DNA of 64,000 nt from assembly GCA_963674955.2 (NCBI GenBank), contig CAXXKR010000004.1, positions 1,550,001 to 1,614,000 of the forward strand, in the 5' to 3' direction. A model generated the notes under the pieces. The model was not told where the DNA came from, did no database searches, and was given only the letters and a program-made list of their open reading frames with translations. Below, one piece after another: positions 26,518-35,711 of this stretch. This DNA is from G963674955 sp963674955 (GTDB lineage: Bacteria; Desulfobacterota; Desulfovibrionia; Desulfovibrionales; Desulfovibrionaceae). Made by a program: the position numbers and the translations under genes. Numbering within the stretch: position 1 is the stretch's first letter; the number at the start of each line of letters is the position of its first letter.

Positions 26518-27417
26518 TCAAAACCATATCTCAGACAAATCCCTGCCCAGGAGTTTTTCCAGCTCCCGAACGCTGTCGTTCAGCCGGGACTCAAGTTCCC
26601 GCCGCACAGGCGCGTGTTTCCTGTTTTCCCTTTTCTTGGCGGAGGAGAGAATCATTTCCTTCACATTCCTGCGCACAACATGCGGAACCAGATGCTTCAA
26701 CACCGGAAAAACATATTTGGGGTAATAGTAACGGAAAAAATCAATGACCCCACGCAACCGAACCCCCACTCCCTTGTTTTGAATTTTCGCAACAGGCCGA
26801 TGATCTTCGGAAACACCAAGGAACCTGCAAAGCTCGCCATATTGCGGCAATCCAGGCTTGAAAAACTCCTCGAAAAAGAAAATTTTGATGTTTTCCTGCG
26901 GAAACAATTTGAAATATCGCTCCAACTGTTGAACATAATTGGCTCTAAGGCCATACAATCTCGTTCCCAGCAACTTCCGCTCTTCTTCTGTTAAAATTTC
27001 GTCCAAGCTTGAAGCCAGCAACGCTTCCCGTGCGTCCCGGCGTTCGTTGTAACCGCAAAATGCATGTTCCCACAAAGAAAACATCATATTTATTGGGTTA
27101 CGCAAAATAACAATCAACTTAACATTGGCACCCAATAAATCGTGAATCCCCTGCGGAGCTTCCGGCACAAAAAGATAGTTTGCCGAGGCCTCGCCAACAG
27201 CGGACATCTCCGCGCCATCCCGAAACAAATCCAAGTACTCCTCTTCCGTCTCCGGCAATCCCTCCTGTTGAGGCCACGGCTGAGCAAAATAACATGGCTC
27301 TTTAAGATCAGGCATATATACTTCAGGATGTCCCTGCAGATAAGAATGCAACGAAGTGGTACCACACTTGGCGGCACCGATTATCATAAAATTGGGTTTA
27401 ACCGGGCTATTAGTCAT
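26518..27417 (-). CDS. PAPS-dependent sulfotransferase
   Basis: A 299-residue sulfotransferase. The 5'-phosphosulfate loop is IGAAKCGTTSLHSYL close to the N terminus, and the 3'-phosphate motif is VILRNPINMMFSLW near residue 115. It moves sulfate from PAPS to a hydroxyl, here probably on a glycan. The last 100 residues are basic and may contact an acidic polysaccharide. ATG 27417 is chosen because the sulfate loop starts soon after; the frame upstream is AT-rich and unlike coding sequence. Confidence 0.9.
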   Translation of the reverse strand: MTNSPVKPNFMIIGAAKCGTTSLHSYLQGHPEVYMPDLKEPCYFAQPWPQQEGLPETEEEYLDLFRDGAEMSAVGEASANYLFVPEAPQGIHDLLGANVKLIVILRNPINMMFSLWEHAFCGYNERRDAREALLASSLDEILTEEERKLLGTRLYGLRANYVQQLERYFKLFPQENIKIFFFEEFFKPGLPQYGELCRFLGVSEDHRPVAKIQNKGVGVRLRGVIDFFRYYYPKYVFPVLKHLVPHVVRRNVKEMILSSAKKRENRKHAPVRRELESRLNDSVRELEKLLGRDLSEIWF

Positions 27418-27484
27418 TATAATATATTTTAAACAGACATTGTAATTGTATTTGCCAGACCATACGCAGAAATAAACGAACAAT

Positions 27485-28375
27485 TCATCGCCTGACGCCC
27501 AGCAAAGAACTCAACCACCTTAGTGGCGCTGTCAGCCTCCATGAGCTTGAACCATATATCCTCCCCATGAATTCATTCTTTCGTCCTTCTTCCAATTCCA
27601 TCAAAAACGGAGAATAGTTACGTATATACTCAATGCGGCGACCAAAAGTGTCTATTTCAGCGCCCAATGACGAAGCAATTTCCAAAACCTTCCCCACCAC
27701 ATCGTCGTCAACATCCGTTTCCCAAGGCAACAAAAATGAATCCAACAAACTGTTCAAGAAATGACCGTCTGATGAATAAACGCAAAATCCACTGCCCAGA
27801 TGATCAAGCCTTGAATCTTCGAACTTCTCCGCTTCCAAACTGCGAAAAGTGTGCACCCCGGCGTGGGCATATGTGGTGATTATTTCGTGATTAGTATCAT
27901 GGAACCCAATAATCGCGCCTTCAGCAAGGTACGGCAAAAGGCATAAGAGGTCAATACTTGCCCAGGGATGACAATGGTTTGCGTCAATATAGGCAAAATC
28001 CAACTTGCACTTGACAATGTCGTCCGCATCAACAGCCTTCTTTCCCGTATGCAACGAAAAATAAGGAGATAAATCCAGATTGGAGCCATGCAGGCCCGCG
28101 CCTATAGAAAAAGAATCATCGAAATAGCAGTACTCGCCAGCATCAATTCCATACAGCAAAGGATTTTCGGTATATTGCAAGGCCTTATAAATAAGAGCAC
28201 CCGACAGGATACCGGCAGAAACACCTACCTCAACCATGTTGTTGGGCTTGTACTTGTCCAACACACCCAACACCAAGGAAATTCTTTCCCTGGATGTCGA
28301 CACCTCGTCTTTTGCCCAATCCGGAATACTTTCGTAATACTTGTCTGCGGTTAAATAGTCTGGCTTTATATCCAC
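27485..28375 (-). CDS. class I SAM-dependent methyltransferase (Methyltransf_24-like)
   Basis: A 296-residue protein with the SAM motif MVEVGVSAGILSGAL near residue 48 and the metal-site segment LDFAYIDANHCHPWASIDL, as in CmcI/TylF-like enzymes with an Asp-His metal site. The very C-terminal SSSWRLTAPLRWL tail is one often seen at the ends of glycan-cluster enzymes. The gene is AT-richer than average. Acceptor unknown, probably a sugar. Confidence 0.82.
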   Translation of the reverse strand: MDIKPDYLTADKYYESIPDWAKDEVSTSRERISLVLGVLDKYKPNNMVEVGVSAGILSGALIYKALQYTENPLLYGIDAGEYCYFDDSFSIGAGLHGSNLDLSPYFSLHTGKKAVDADDIVKCKLDFAYIDANHCHPWASIDLLCLLPYLAEGAIIGFHDTNHEIITTYAHAGVHTFRSLEAEKFEDSRLDHLGSGFCVYSSDGHFLNSLLDSFLLPWETDVDDDVVGKVLEIASSLGAEIDTFGRRIEYIRNYSPFLMELEEGRKNEFMGRIYGSSSWRLTAPLRWLSSLLGVRR

Positions 28376-28435
28376 TTAATGTCCCTTGTTTATTACTGAT
28401 TACCGGCGAAACCAACCACACCAAAACATCTTAAC

Positions 28436-29605
28436 TCATTGCAAAAACTCGTGGATGCTCTCGGCAACCAATTCATATCCATTTTCATTGTAATGACCAG
28501 GCATACCAAATGGGAAAAACGCCAATTGATCATCAAACTCATTGAACTTCTTCGTCATGTCCAAAAAAGGGGCATCTATCTGCCGAATGGCATTTAGAAT
28601 AAACTCCCTTTGTGGAGTATCTCCCGTAAAGGCATGGATTGATGGAAGGTATGCGATGATAAGCCTTCCCCCGTTTTTTGAGACACGCTCCTTGGCAACC
28701 CTTAGACATCTTTCGAGCAATTGCGCCCCTTCCCTGTAAGAAGGCGGAGGATCGGAAAAAACTGAAAGTCCCAGCCGCCCCCTAAGCGATCTGAGAAACA
28801 ATATATCAAAAAAGTAATCCGCAAAATCCTTGCCTTGATTCGCTTCCGCCATTTTAGCCCTCAAATTCTCCTTAATCAAAGCTGCCAATTCGGTTATGTG
28901 TTCCTTCAATCCCTGCTTATAACCAGAATTCTCAAGATATCGCATGAGGATTTCTGACTTGGACTCCCGCACAGCGTCTTCCAGATCATTGCCTCCGTAA
29001 CACAGCCAAACGTAATACTTGGCCTTTAATTCCAAGGCATATTCAGACAGAACCGCCAGATTCATTAACGGCCCGTTACCACATTGCCCTAAGTTTACAC
29101 ATGTCAATCCATACCCTCTTAATTTATTAGCGATATTGTATTCTGAATCCACACAGGCACCAAAGGCAAATGAATCGCCAAGTAGGGCAACATCAATTTC
29201 TCTTTTATCGTAATAGTCAGCATCATTGTTAAATCCATAGCTGTCAGAAGTATAAACCGGATATTTACCCGATTCATTACATACTATAGACTTACTGTTT
29301 GGAAAATTTGAGAGAGGTACAAATCTTTTGTTGCCGATATAAAATTTCTCGTTCAGGGAAAAAGATGGTGGGAAATGAGGCCAAACATCATTCCCTGATT
29401 TTCTCAACTCTTTTATTGCTTCAACGGGCAGCCTGTCATCAAAATACATTCCCTGCTTGGCGGCCAATTCCTTCTTCTTTTGTATATCGTTATCTGCTGG
29501 AGAAGAATAAAATATATCATAACAAATAATCAAAGCGTTCAGCATGCCTATGGCAAAAGCGATTGAAAACGCAATCAGCAGCGAATTCTTGGTTCTTGCA
29601 GTCAT
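28436..29605 (-). CDS. membrane-anchored SGNH-like protein
   Basis: A 389-residue protein with one N-terminal membrane helix and a periplasmic SGNH domain. Block I is ALLGDSFAFGA near residue 140 and block V is GHYNENGYELVAES near the C terminus. It resembles the protein at 21269 but keeps the GDS motif, so this copy looks catalytically complete. It may add or remove O-acyl groups on the polysaccharide. Codon use is AT-rich like the methyltransferase downstream. Confidence 0.8.
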   Translation of the reverse strand: MTARTKNSLLIAFSIAFAIGMLNALIICYDIFYSSPADNDIQKKKELAAKQGMYFDDRLPVEAIKELRKSGNDVWPHFPPSFSLNEKFYIGNKRFVPLSNFPNSKSIVCNESGKYPVYTSDSYGFNNDADYYDKREIDVALLGDSFAFGACVDSEYNIANKLRGYGLTCVNLGQCGNGPLMNLAVLSEYALELKAKYYVWLCYGGNDLEDAVRESKSEILMRYLENSGYKQGLKEHITELAALIKENLRAKMAEANQGKDFADYFFDILFLRSLRGRLGLSVFSDPPPSYREGAQLLERCLRVAKERVSKNGGRLIIAYLPSIHAFTGDTPQREFILNAIRQIDAPFLDMTKKFNEFDDQLAFFPFGMPGHYNENGYELVAESIHEFLQ

Positions 29606-29638
29606 CAGCCTCTCCCAGCAGGGTAAAGAAATCCTTCG

Positions 29639-31438
29639 CTAATCCTGAACCGCAGGCTGTATTTGCCCATATATCGGCAATATCCTTTCCGGAATTCCGA
29701 CCTCCACGACTTCACCCTGCTCCAGCCAGACAATAAAGTCGCAGTCCTGGACGGTCTTGAGCCTGTGCGCGATGATGAAAATCGTTCGGCTCGCTCGCAG
29801 TTTGATTATCGTCTCCCTGATGAACCGCTCGGTCTTCTCGTCAAGGGAGCTTGTGGCCTCGTCAAAAATCAGGACCTGCGGATCGTTGTAGAGGGCCCTG
29901 GCTATGGCGACCCGCTGCGCCTGCCCGCCTGAAAGCTGGCTGCCGCGTTCGCCAATGACTGAATTTACGCCTTCAACCTGGCCGGAGAGGTATTCGTCCA
30001 ATCCGGCAAGGCGGCAGCATTCGGAAACCTTGTCAAAATCAATGTTGTTTTCATCGACGGTAAAGGAGACATTCTCCGCGATGCTGCCGTCAAAAAGATA
30101 CGGGGACTGAGGCACGAATCCAACCTGGGAACGCCATGAACGGACAGAAGACCTGTCCAAAACAGCGCCGTCCACTCGCACCCCGCCGCCGGAGGGCGTA
30201 ACCAACCCCGTCAGGATGTCGGCCAGGGTGCTCTTGCCCGCCCCGGAATGGCCTATGATCCCGACAAGGCTTCCCTTTGGAACGGCAAGGTCCACGCCGG
30301 ACAAGGCCAGCTCTTCCGCTCCATCATACCTGAATGAAAGTTTCTCCAGCCTGATCTCCCTTGAAAACAGCGGCAGTTCAACAGGCTTGACGTCCCTGTA
30401 TCTCCTTTCATGTTCATCAATTCGGGTCACCATGTCCTGTAGCTTCAGCAGAAAGGGGGTGTACCCCTGGACGTAGCCGAAGATGGCGGCGCAACGGTAC
30501 ATGGCCGGGAGTACCCGCCAGGCGGACACCGCCAGCAGGGACAGGGTTCCCATCATGCTTGCCGACGAGGTCTTGTCCGTCCAGAGCATGACCAGCGCGC
30601 CGACCACAAGGCCTCCAAAGCCCACGGTCTCCAGAGTCCAAACTGTCGCCCTTTCCAGAACCCTCTGCACCGCGATGCGTTGCACGAAATCCGTTTGCTT
30701 GGCCTTGAAGTACTCCACTGATTCGCCGATGCTCCGAAACAGTTTGACATCCTTGAGCCCCTGAACGCTCTTCATGCTCACCTTGTTGACGTCCAGCACA
30801 AGATCCCGGATACGCATTGCAAGGGAAAATATCCTGGCCCTGACCAGAAGGTAGGTGCCGCCGCCGATGAGTCCGAGCACGGCCATCACCACAATGGTTG
30901 CCACGGGTTGAAGGATGAAAAGCGATGAAAACAGCAACAGGGAAACCACCACATCGCAAAGAAGGCTGAGGGCATGGGTAATGAGCGACCCCACGTAAAG
31001 CCTCCAGCCCAGAACGCTCATGAGGTCCGATGAATTCTGTTTTGCCCCCCACCCGTATGGCAACTCAAGAATTCCCCGCAGGACCTTGCAGCCGTAATCA
31101 ACGTTCAACGCCCCGTCGAAGCGGGCGATTGCGTAAGTGTGGCAGGCCGACAGAACGTTTTTGACCACAATGAGCGCCAGGGTCGCCATTCCCAGATAAA
31201 GATAAAAAGTTCTGGTGTCGGAAAGAATGTCGACGGGCAAAAAACCGTCCACCATGGTCAGGTAGCTTGAGCGCATCACTTCATCCGACGACGTCAGGCT
31301 GGTGATGAAAAGCGCGAGTCCACCCAGCGCGGCCAGCTCCACGAGGCCGCTGGCCACTATGAGCGCGGTCAAGGCGAAAAACTGCCCGCGGCGCTGGGGC
31401 TTGGCCCGGTTCAGGAACCAGAAGAACAGTCTGATCAT
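29639..31438 (-). CDS. ABC transporter, MsbA/PglK-type flippase
   Basis: A 599-residue half-transporter with six N-terminal membrane helices (to about residue 330) and a C-terminal ATPase. Walker A is GHSGAGKST, the signature is LSGGQAQRVAIARAL, Walker B is VLIFDEATS and the H-loop is IIAHR. It is active as a homodimer. In this setting it most likely flips a lipid-linked oligosaccharide or glycan precursor across the inner membrane. No separate Wzx flippase is seen in the window. It overlaps the preceding glycosyltransferase gene by four bases. Confidence 0.92.
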   Translation of the reverse strand: MIRLFFWFLNRAKPQRRGQFFALTALIVASGLVELAALGGLALFITSLTSSDEVMRSSYLTMVDGFLPVDILSDTRTFYLYLGMATLALIVVKNVLSACHTYAIARFDGALNVDYGCKVLRGILELPYGWGAKQNSSDLMSVLGWRLYVGSLITHALSLLCDVVVSLLLFSSLFILQPVATIVVMAVLGLIGGGTYLLVRARIFSLAMRIRDLVLDVNKVSMKSVQGLKDVKLFRSIGESVEYFKAKQTDFVQRIAVQRVLERATVWTLETVGFGGLVVGALVMLWTDKTSSASMMGTLSLLAVSAWRVLPAMYRCAAIFGYVQGYTPFLLKLQDMVTRIDEHERRYRDVKPVELPLFSREIRLEKLSFRYDGAEELALSGVDLAVPKGSLVGIIGHSGAGKSTLADILTGLVTPSGGGVRVDGAVLDRSSVRSWRSQVGFVPQSPYLFDGSIAENVSFTVDENNIDFDKVSECCRLAGLDEYLSGQVEGVNSVIGERGSQLSGGQAQRVAIARALYNDPQVLIFDEATSSLDEKTERFIRETIIKLRASRTIFIIAHRLKTVQDCDFIVWLEQGEVVEVGIPERILPIYGQIQPAVQD

Positions 31439-32793
31439 CGCCCGGACAACCTCCCCCCGGCCGGTTCCTCGCCTTCAGCCCAACCGGTGCCGGTGAGCCA
31501 CTGGCGATAGGAATCGATAACGTTTTCCCACCAGGCCTCCGCATTTGTCAGCCTTTGGGCAAGCGCATACTGCTCGGCTATGACCTTTTCGGCAAAATCC
31601 TTGTCGTAAAGGCACTTGAGGCACAGATTTTTGTATTCTTCCAGGTTGTCGGCCGTGGCCGGGGCGACTTCCAGGGTGGGGATATCCGTCTTCATCCTGT
31701 CCGGACTGACAATATCCCCATACCCAAAGGGCTGCCTCAGATGGACTGTCGGAGTACCCGACCAATAGGCCTCGACACGCGCGGCTCCGCCGCCCCGCGG
31801 CCATGGGTCCGGTTCCAACCGTCCCCGGCGCAGGAATTGAAAAATCCTTTCATGAAACTCACCTGTCAGCTTCAAGGATTTGTCAACGGCCCCCAGGTAC
31901 TCTACTTGACGGGAAAGCCCCCTTTGCCTGAACGTATCCAGCACGAAACCCAAACCGTCGCCGAAGCCAAGAATAATGAACCTGACGTCCTTATCAGCTT
32001 CAAGGATGTCTCCAACCACGGACAGATAGGACTCCGACTGCAATTGTGCAATATTGCCGTGAAAAATAATCCACGGCTCACGCTCGGCCCAAGAAGTATT
32101 GTCATTGGCATCAATGTCCAAATCGCTATATAACGGACTGACTGTCAAACACAATTTTTCTGACGGTAGTCGCCTTCCTGTAAAAACAGAATGCATTTCC
32201 CTCCCTATAACGGGAAATGAAACATGATTTTGTCCATATATGCTGTAGTCAACTTTTGGACTAAAGGCAGGTCTGGACCCCATCAATTCCGATATGATAC
32301 ATGGAGAATCAACCAACATCACAAGATCATTAAGTTCTTCATGACTAAAATTTTTTAGCAACAGAATATCGATTTCTGCTTTATTAATACGCCTTGCCAT
32401 TTCTGGTACTGCGTTACAATATACAGCCTTTTCAGATATTCGTTTTGGAACTTCGGTCAATCTACTTGTACAAAAAGGCATTCTAAATTTGGAGATACTA
32501 TCATTTTCAATATGAAATTCACTATCAATAAACCTGGTCGCAAATATATTTAGCCTATGCTGATTAGGGAAGGAATTACACAAATCCGTAAGAACTCCCC
32601 CATCGAATCCAAACTCCCCAACTAACCCTATATTATAGCTTTTCTTCTCCGCATCCGGTTTTTTCCTTCCAGCATTTTTGTATGGTCCTGATCCGTTCCA
32701 CAGGCGCATTCTCAGTCCGTGGCTATGTACATTGTCTGCAACGCCAACAGAATGAAAGGGCAAGCCAAAGAAGTTTATGACACGCTCAGTCAT
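31435..32793 (-). CDS. GT-B-like glycosyltransferase, atypical
   Basis: A 452-residue protein with a GT-B-like layout. The C-terminal half has an IIFHGNIAQ segment, a glycine-rich FIILGFGDGLGF strand-loop and the donor-like ARVEAYWSGTPTVHL, loosely recalling GT41/GT4 enzymes. I do not recognise the exact family. The N-terminal half is AT-rich and the C-terminal half GC-rich, hinting at a mosaic gene. ATG 32793 is chosen because AAGGCG lies seven bases upstream and the protein-like composition begins there; the frame extends to 32955. Confidence 0.65.
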   Translation of the reverse strand: MTERVINFFGLPFHSVGVADNVHSHGLRMRLWNGSGPYKNAGRKKPDAEKKSYNIGLVGEFGFDGGVLTDLCNSFPNQHRLNIFATRFIDSEFHIENDSISKFRMPFCTSRLTEVPKRISEKAVYCNAVPEMARRINKAEIDILLLKNFSHEELNDLVMLVDSPCIISELMGSRPAFSPKVDYSIYGQNHVSFPVIGREMHSVFTGRRLPSEKLCLTVSPLYSDLDIDANDNTSWAEREPWIIFHGNIAQLQSESYLSVVGDILEADKDVRFIILGFGDGLGFVLDTFRQRGLSRQVEYLGAVDKSLKLTGEFHERIFQFLRRGRLEPDPWPRGGGAARVEAYWSGTPTVHLRQPFGYGDIVSPDRMKTDIPTLEVAPATADNLEEYKNLCLKCLYDKDFAEKVIAEQYALAQRLTNAEAWWENVIDSYRQWLTGTGWAEGEEPAGGRLSGR

Positions 32794-33043
32794 TTTGTAC
32801 GCCTTCAATTCTCCAAATATAAATCCACAATACTTCAAAATAACTGCCAAAATAGAAGATATGGATTTACTGTCGCAGACTATTCCTGCAACCTTGCAAG
32901 ACAATCTATTCCATAGAGACAAAGAATTATATGAACTTCCTCTTATAAAACGCATTTAGACCTGCATTGATAAATAAAATCAAACTTTGCATTTCACGAC
33001 AGCCATTGCAAACGGGTGCCGGCCATTTCTAATTGGCAAACAG
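32794..33043. other. AT-rich spacer between glycan genes
   Basis: About 250 bases, AT-rich, with no gene of its own. If the downstream glycosyltransferase starts at 32955 rather than 32793, part of it would be coding. I see no clear terminator or strong promoter in it. Confidence 0.4.
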
Positions 33044-34525
33044 TCATGATCCTGCCAGTTCGGCCTTGATCACCTTTCCAGATCCGGTGCGAGGAATGAA
33101 ATCAACCGCTTCAAACAGTCTAGGAACATGCGAATTTGGCAATGTCTTTCTCAACCTGCGGACCAGATCCATCTTGTTGAAGACAAAATCCTTGTCCGCG
33201 ACGTAGTAGACCTTGGGCACCCGGCCCAGCAATTCGTCTTCAACCGCCAGAACCGCCACGTCCTCAAACAGCCCCAAAGACAGCAACTCATTCTGGATCA
33301 TCAGGCAGGACACTTTCTCGCCGCCGCTCTTGAACACGTCATCAAGTCTGCCCAGAATCGAAAGGTAGCCTTCATCGTCCAGCACTCCCACGTCTCCCGT
33401 CCGAAAGCCGCCGGGTGTGTGCAGGTCCGCGCTATTTACCTCGTCCCTGAAATACTCCGAAGTCAACATTGGCCCGGCGACATGAACTTCGCCAGATTCA
33501 CCAGGCAAGGCATCGGTTACCCCATCCTCGCGTTTGACCGTCACGCTCATTCTTGGCAAAGGCCTTCCAACCGACCCCGGCTTCCGCCTCAACAATTCCG
33601 GTTCAAGAATGCAGAGCCGACCGGCAACCTCCGACAACCCGTAGACTCTGAACATCCTGATCCCCGGAAAAAACCTTTCGGCGTTCAGGGCCAAGCTGTC
33701 GGACAGATGGTCTCCTGAACTCATCATGAACCTCAGGGTCTTAGGCGCAAATGCGGGCGGGGCGCTGAGTATCCGCACAAAATGAGTCGGGGCTCCCCCG
33801 AAACCCGTGCATGAATACTTCCCGACAACATCGCAAAAGGTGTCTGAAAAAAGAAATCCCTGCCACGTGGCCAGCCCTCCGCCCCTTGAAGCGAGTGTCA
33901 AAAAATGGATGATCGCGCTGGTGTAGTAATGGGGAGTATTGATGAGAATCCTGTCATCCGACTCAACACCCAGCGCTTTTGCCGTCTCTCTGGAGTTCAT
34001 GGCTATTGCCTTGTGGGTGCTGACTATCCCCTTGGGCTCGCCGGTTGTTCCGGAAGAAAAAAGTATCAGGGCCGGAGAAGACGCCTCGGACGAAACTTTT
34101 GGCCGCTCCCCTGTTTCATCCCTTGACAATTCTTCCACACTCACCGTGGGCAGCCCGGCAGTATAAACCGATTCCAAATCCCGGCCCAGAACGACCAGTT
34201 GCGGATCCAGCCTTTCCAGCATCCTGTCCACGAGGTGTTGAGGTTGAGACGGATTCAAGGGAGAAGCAACACCTTTGGCAAGCCATATGGCGATCAGGAT
34301 GATGAATCCTTCCACATTGTCCCGGGTCAGATAGGCGGCACGACCACCTTTGGACAGTCCGGCTTTCTCCAGACGCGAAGCAAGACCTGCGCCCGCCGAA
34401 AGCAGTTCATTCCAGGTCCAGCTTCCGTTCTCGTCGATGAGGGCGACCGACTCTCCGCGATATTCGGCGTTACGCAAAATAAAATCCAGCGGGGAGTTGA
34501 CGGCTTTATTGTTTTTCACGTTCAA
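33044..34525 (-). CDS. acyl-AMP ligase (acyl-CoA/acyl-ACP synthetase type)
   Basis: A 493-residue ANL-family adenylating enzyme. The phosphate loop is LFSSGTTGEPKGI near residue 157, the hinge region is TGDVGVLDDEGYLSILGRLDD, and the C-terminal catalytic Lys is in GSGKVIKAEL. It activates a carboxylic acid with ATP and passes it to CoA or a carrier protein. The ACP at 35464 and the LpxD-like transferase at 34522 are adjacent and overlap-coupled, so the ACP is the probable acceptor. The acid cannot be named. Confidence 0.88.
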   Translation of the reverse strand: MNVKNNKAVNSPLDFILRNAEYRGESVALIDENGSWTWNELLSAGAGLASRLEKAGLSKGGRAAYLTRDNVEGFIILIAIWLAKGVASPLNPSQPQHLVDRMLERLDPQLVVLGRDLESVYTAGLPTVSVEELSRDETGERPKVSSEASSPALILFSSGTTGEPKGIVSTHKAIAMNSRETAKALGVESDDRILINTPHYYTSAIIHFLTLASRGGGLATWQGFLFSDTFCDVVGKYSCTGFGGAPTHFVRILSAPPAFAPKTLRFMMSSGDHLSDSLALNAERFFPGIRMFRVYGLSEVAGRLCILEPELLRRKPGSVGRPLPRMSVTVKREDGVTDALPGESGEVHVAGPMLTSEYFRDEVNSADLHTPGGFRTGDVGVLDDEGYLSILGRLDDVFKSGGEKVSCLMIQNELLSLGLFEDVAVLAVEDELLGRVPKVYYVADKDFVFNKMDLVRRLRKTLPNSHVPRLFEAVDFIPRTGSGKVIKAELAGS

Positions 34526-35439
34526 CTCCTCTTGGCCCCAAACATGCCGCCCAGACTCTTGGCCTGCGAGCCGATGAAAGTCTGGCCCGGCTGATCTGGC
34601 GACCTTGTGAGCGCCACGTTCATGCCCAGCACCGTGTTGGCCGGGACCCGCACTCCGTCCCTGACCGCACTACCCTGTCCAAGCCAACAGCCATCATCCA
34701 CGACCACGCTCCCGGCCAGGTGCGATGTCGGAGCGCAAAACACGCCTTTGCCAACAACCACATTATGACCGACGAAGCACTTTGCCGAAATGTGGGAAAA
34801 CGCCCCGATTCGTGTAGTACTCAAAACGCCTCGAAACACGATTGCACCTGCGCCGAAGACTACGCCATCCTCCACAACCACATCACCGAAATGGGGAAAC
34901 AGGCGCAGCCTCCCCTCATTGTCCTTCACGCTGCCCAGACCGTCACAGCCCAGATGAGCACCGTTGCCCACCACGACATCATTCCCAAGGGTCACATGCT
35001 CCGAAATGCTGACATGGGAACCGATCACGGCATTGTCGCCTATGGTGGCGGCCCCTATGACCGCCAGAGGGCCGATCAAAGGATTCTTTCCAATGACCGC
35101 CTTGGGATCGATTACGGCTGAGGGATGAATTCCCTTGGGTGCGGGCGGAAGAAACAGGCGCGAACTCAATGCAAAGGCGGTGCGGGGAAACTCCGTGAAA
35201 AGATATGGCCCTGAAGAAAGAAAGGATCTCAAGGATTCCGGGCAAACAATCAGGCATTCTTCATGGCCCGACCATTTCTCAAGCACTGCGGCGTCCTCGT
35301 ACACACAGAAAGCAAATCCCTCGCCCTTGAATTCCCACCAGCCCACGGGACCGGAAAGAGGGACTTCACGCCTTACGCCGGTCTCGTACTTCAGACCTTC
35401 GGATTCCAACACATCAAGGACATCACCGACCAAAACCAT
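34522..35439 (-). CDS. LpxD-like acyl-ACP N-acyltransferase
   Basis: A 305-residue protein with an LpxD layout. Residues about 1-100 are an uridine-binding-like domain ending FPRTAFALSSRLF, then HPSAVIDPKAVIG opens a left-handed beta-helix. The LpxD-type insert GCDGLGSV and the His in AKCFVGHNVVVG follow. LpxD moves a hydroxyacyl chain from ACP to an amino sugar. With an ACP and an AMP ligase on either side, this copy probably N-acylates an amino sugar of the polysaccharide rather than lipid A. It overlaps the ligase gene by four bases. Confidence 0.82.
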   Translation of the reverse strand: MVLVGDVLDVLESEGLKYETGVRREVPLSGPVGWWEFKGEGFAFCVYEDAAVLEKWSGHEECLIVCPESLRSFLSSGPYLFTEFPRTAFALSSRLFLPPAPKGIHPSAVIDPKAVIGKNPLIGPLAVIGAATIGDNAVIGSHVSISEHVTLGNDVVVGNGAHLGCDGLGSVKDNEGRLRLFPHFGDVVVEDGVVFGAGAIVFRGVLSTTRIGAFSHISAKCFVGHNVVVGKGVFCAPTSHLAGSVVVDDGCWLGQGSAVRDGVRVPANTVLGMNVALTRSPDQPGQTFIGSQAKSLGGMFGAKRS

Positions 35440-35463
35440 ATGCTTTGCCCCCGGACCTTGTTA

Positions 35464-35697
35464 TCAGTCCAACTTCGATTCGACCAAACGGCCTATGGCG
35501 AATGCGGTATTCATGAGCTCCGGCCTGATCTCGGAAGGGGATACCTTGACCCCGAACTCCTCCTCCAAAAATACCAGCAGCTCAGCCAAATGAAATGAAT
35601 CCAAAAGGCCCGACGAAAAAAGTTCTGTTCCCTCAGCCACATCCCGGCCTTCAACAAGCGTTTCATTTATGAATTCAACAATCCTGTTCGACGTCAT
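35464..35697 (-). CDS. acyl carrier protein
   Basis: A 77-residue carrier protein; the phosphopantetheine serine is Ser34 in GLLDSFHLAEL. It is the second ACP in the window and lies between the flavoprotein and the LpxD-like transferase, so it likely ferries the acid activated by the AMP ligase. ATG 35697 has GAGG five bases upstream and follows the previous stop by 14 bases. Confidence 0.9.
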   Translation of the reverse strand: MTSNRIVEFINETLVEGRDVAEGTELFSSGLLDSFHLAELLVFLEEEFGVKVSPSEIRPELMNTAFAIGRLVESKLD

Positions 35698-35711
35698 GAA
35701 AACCTCTTCCG

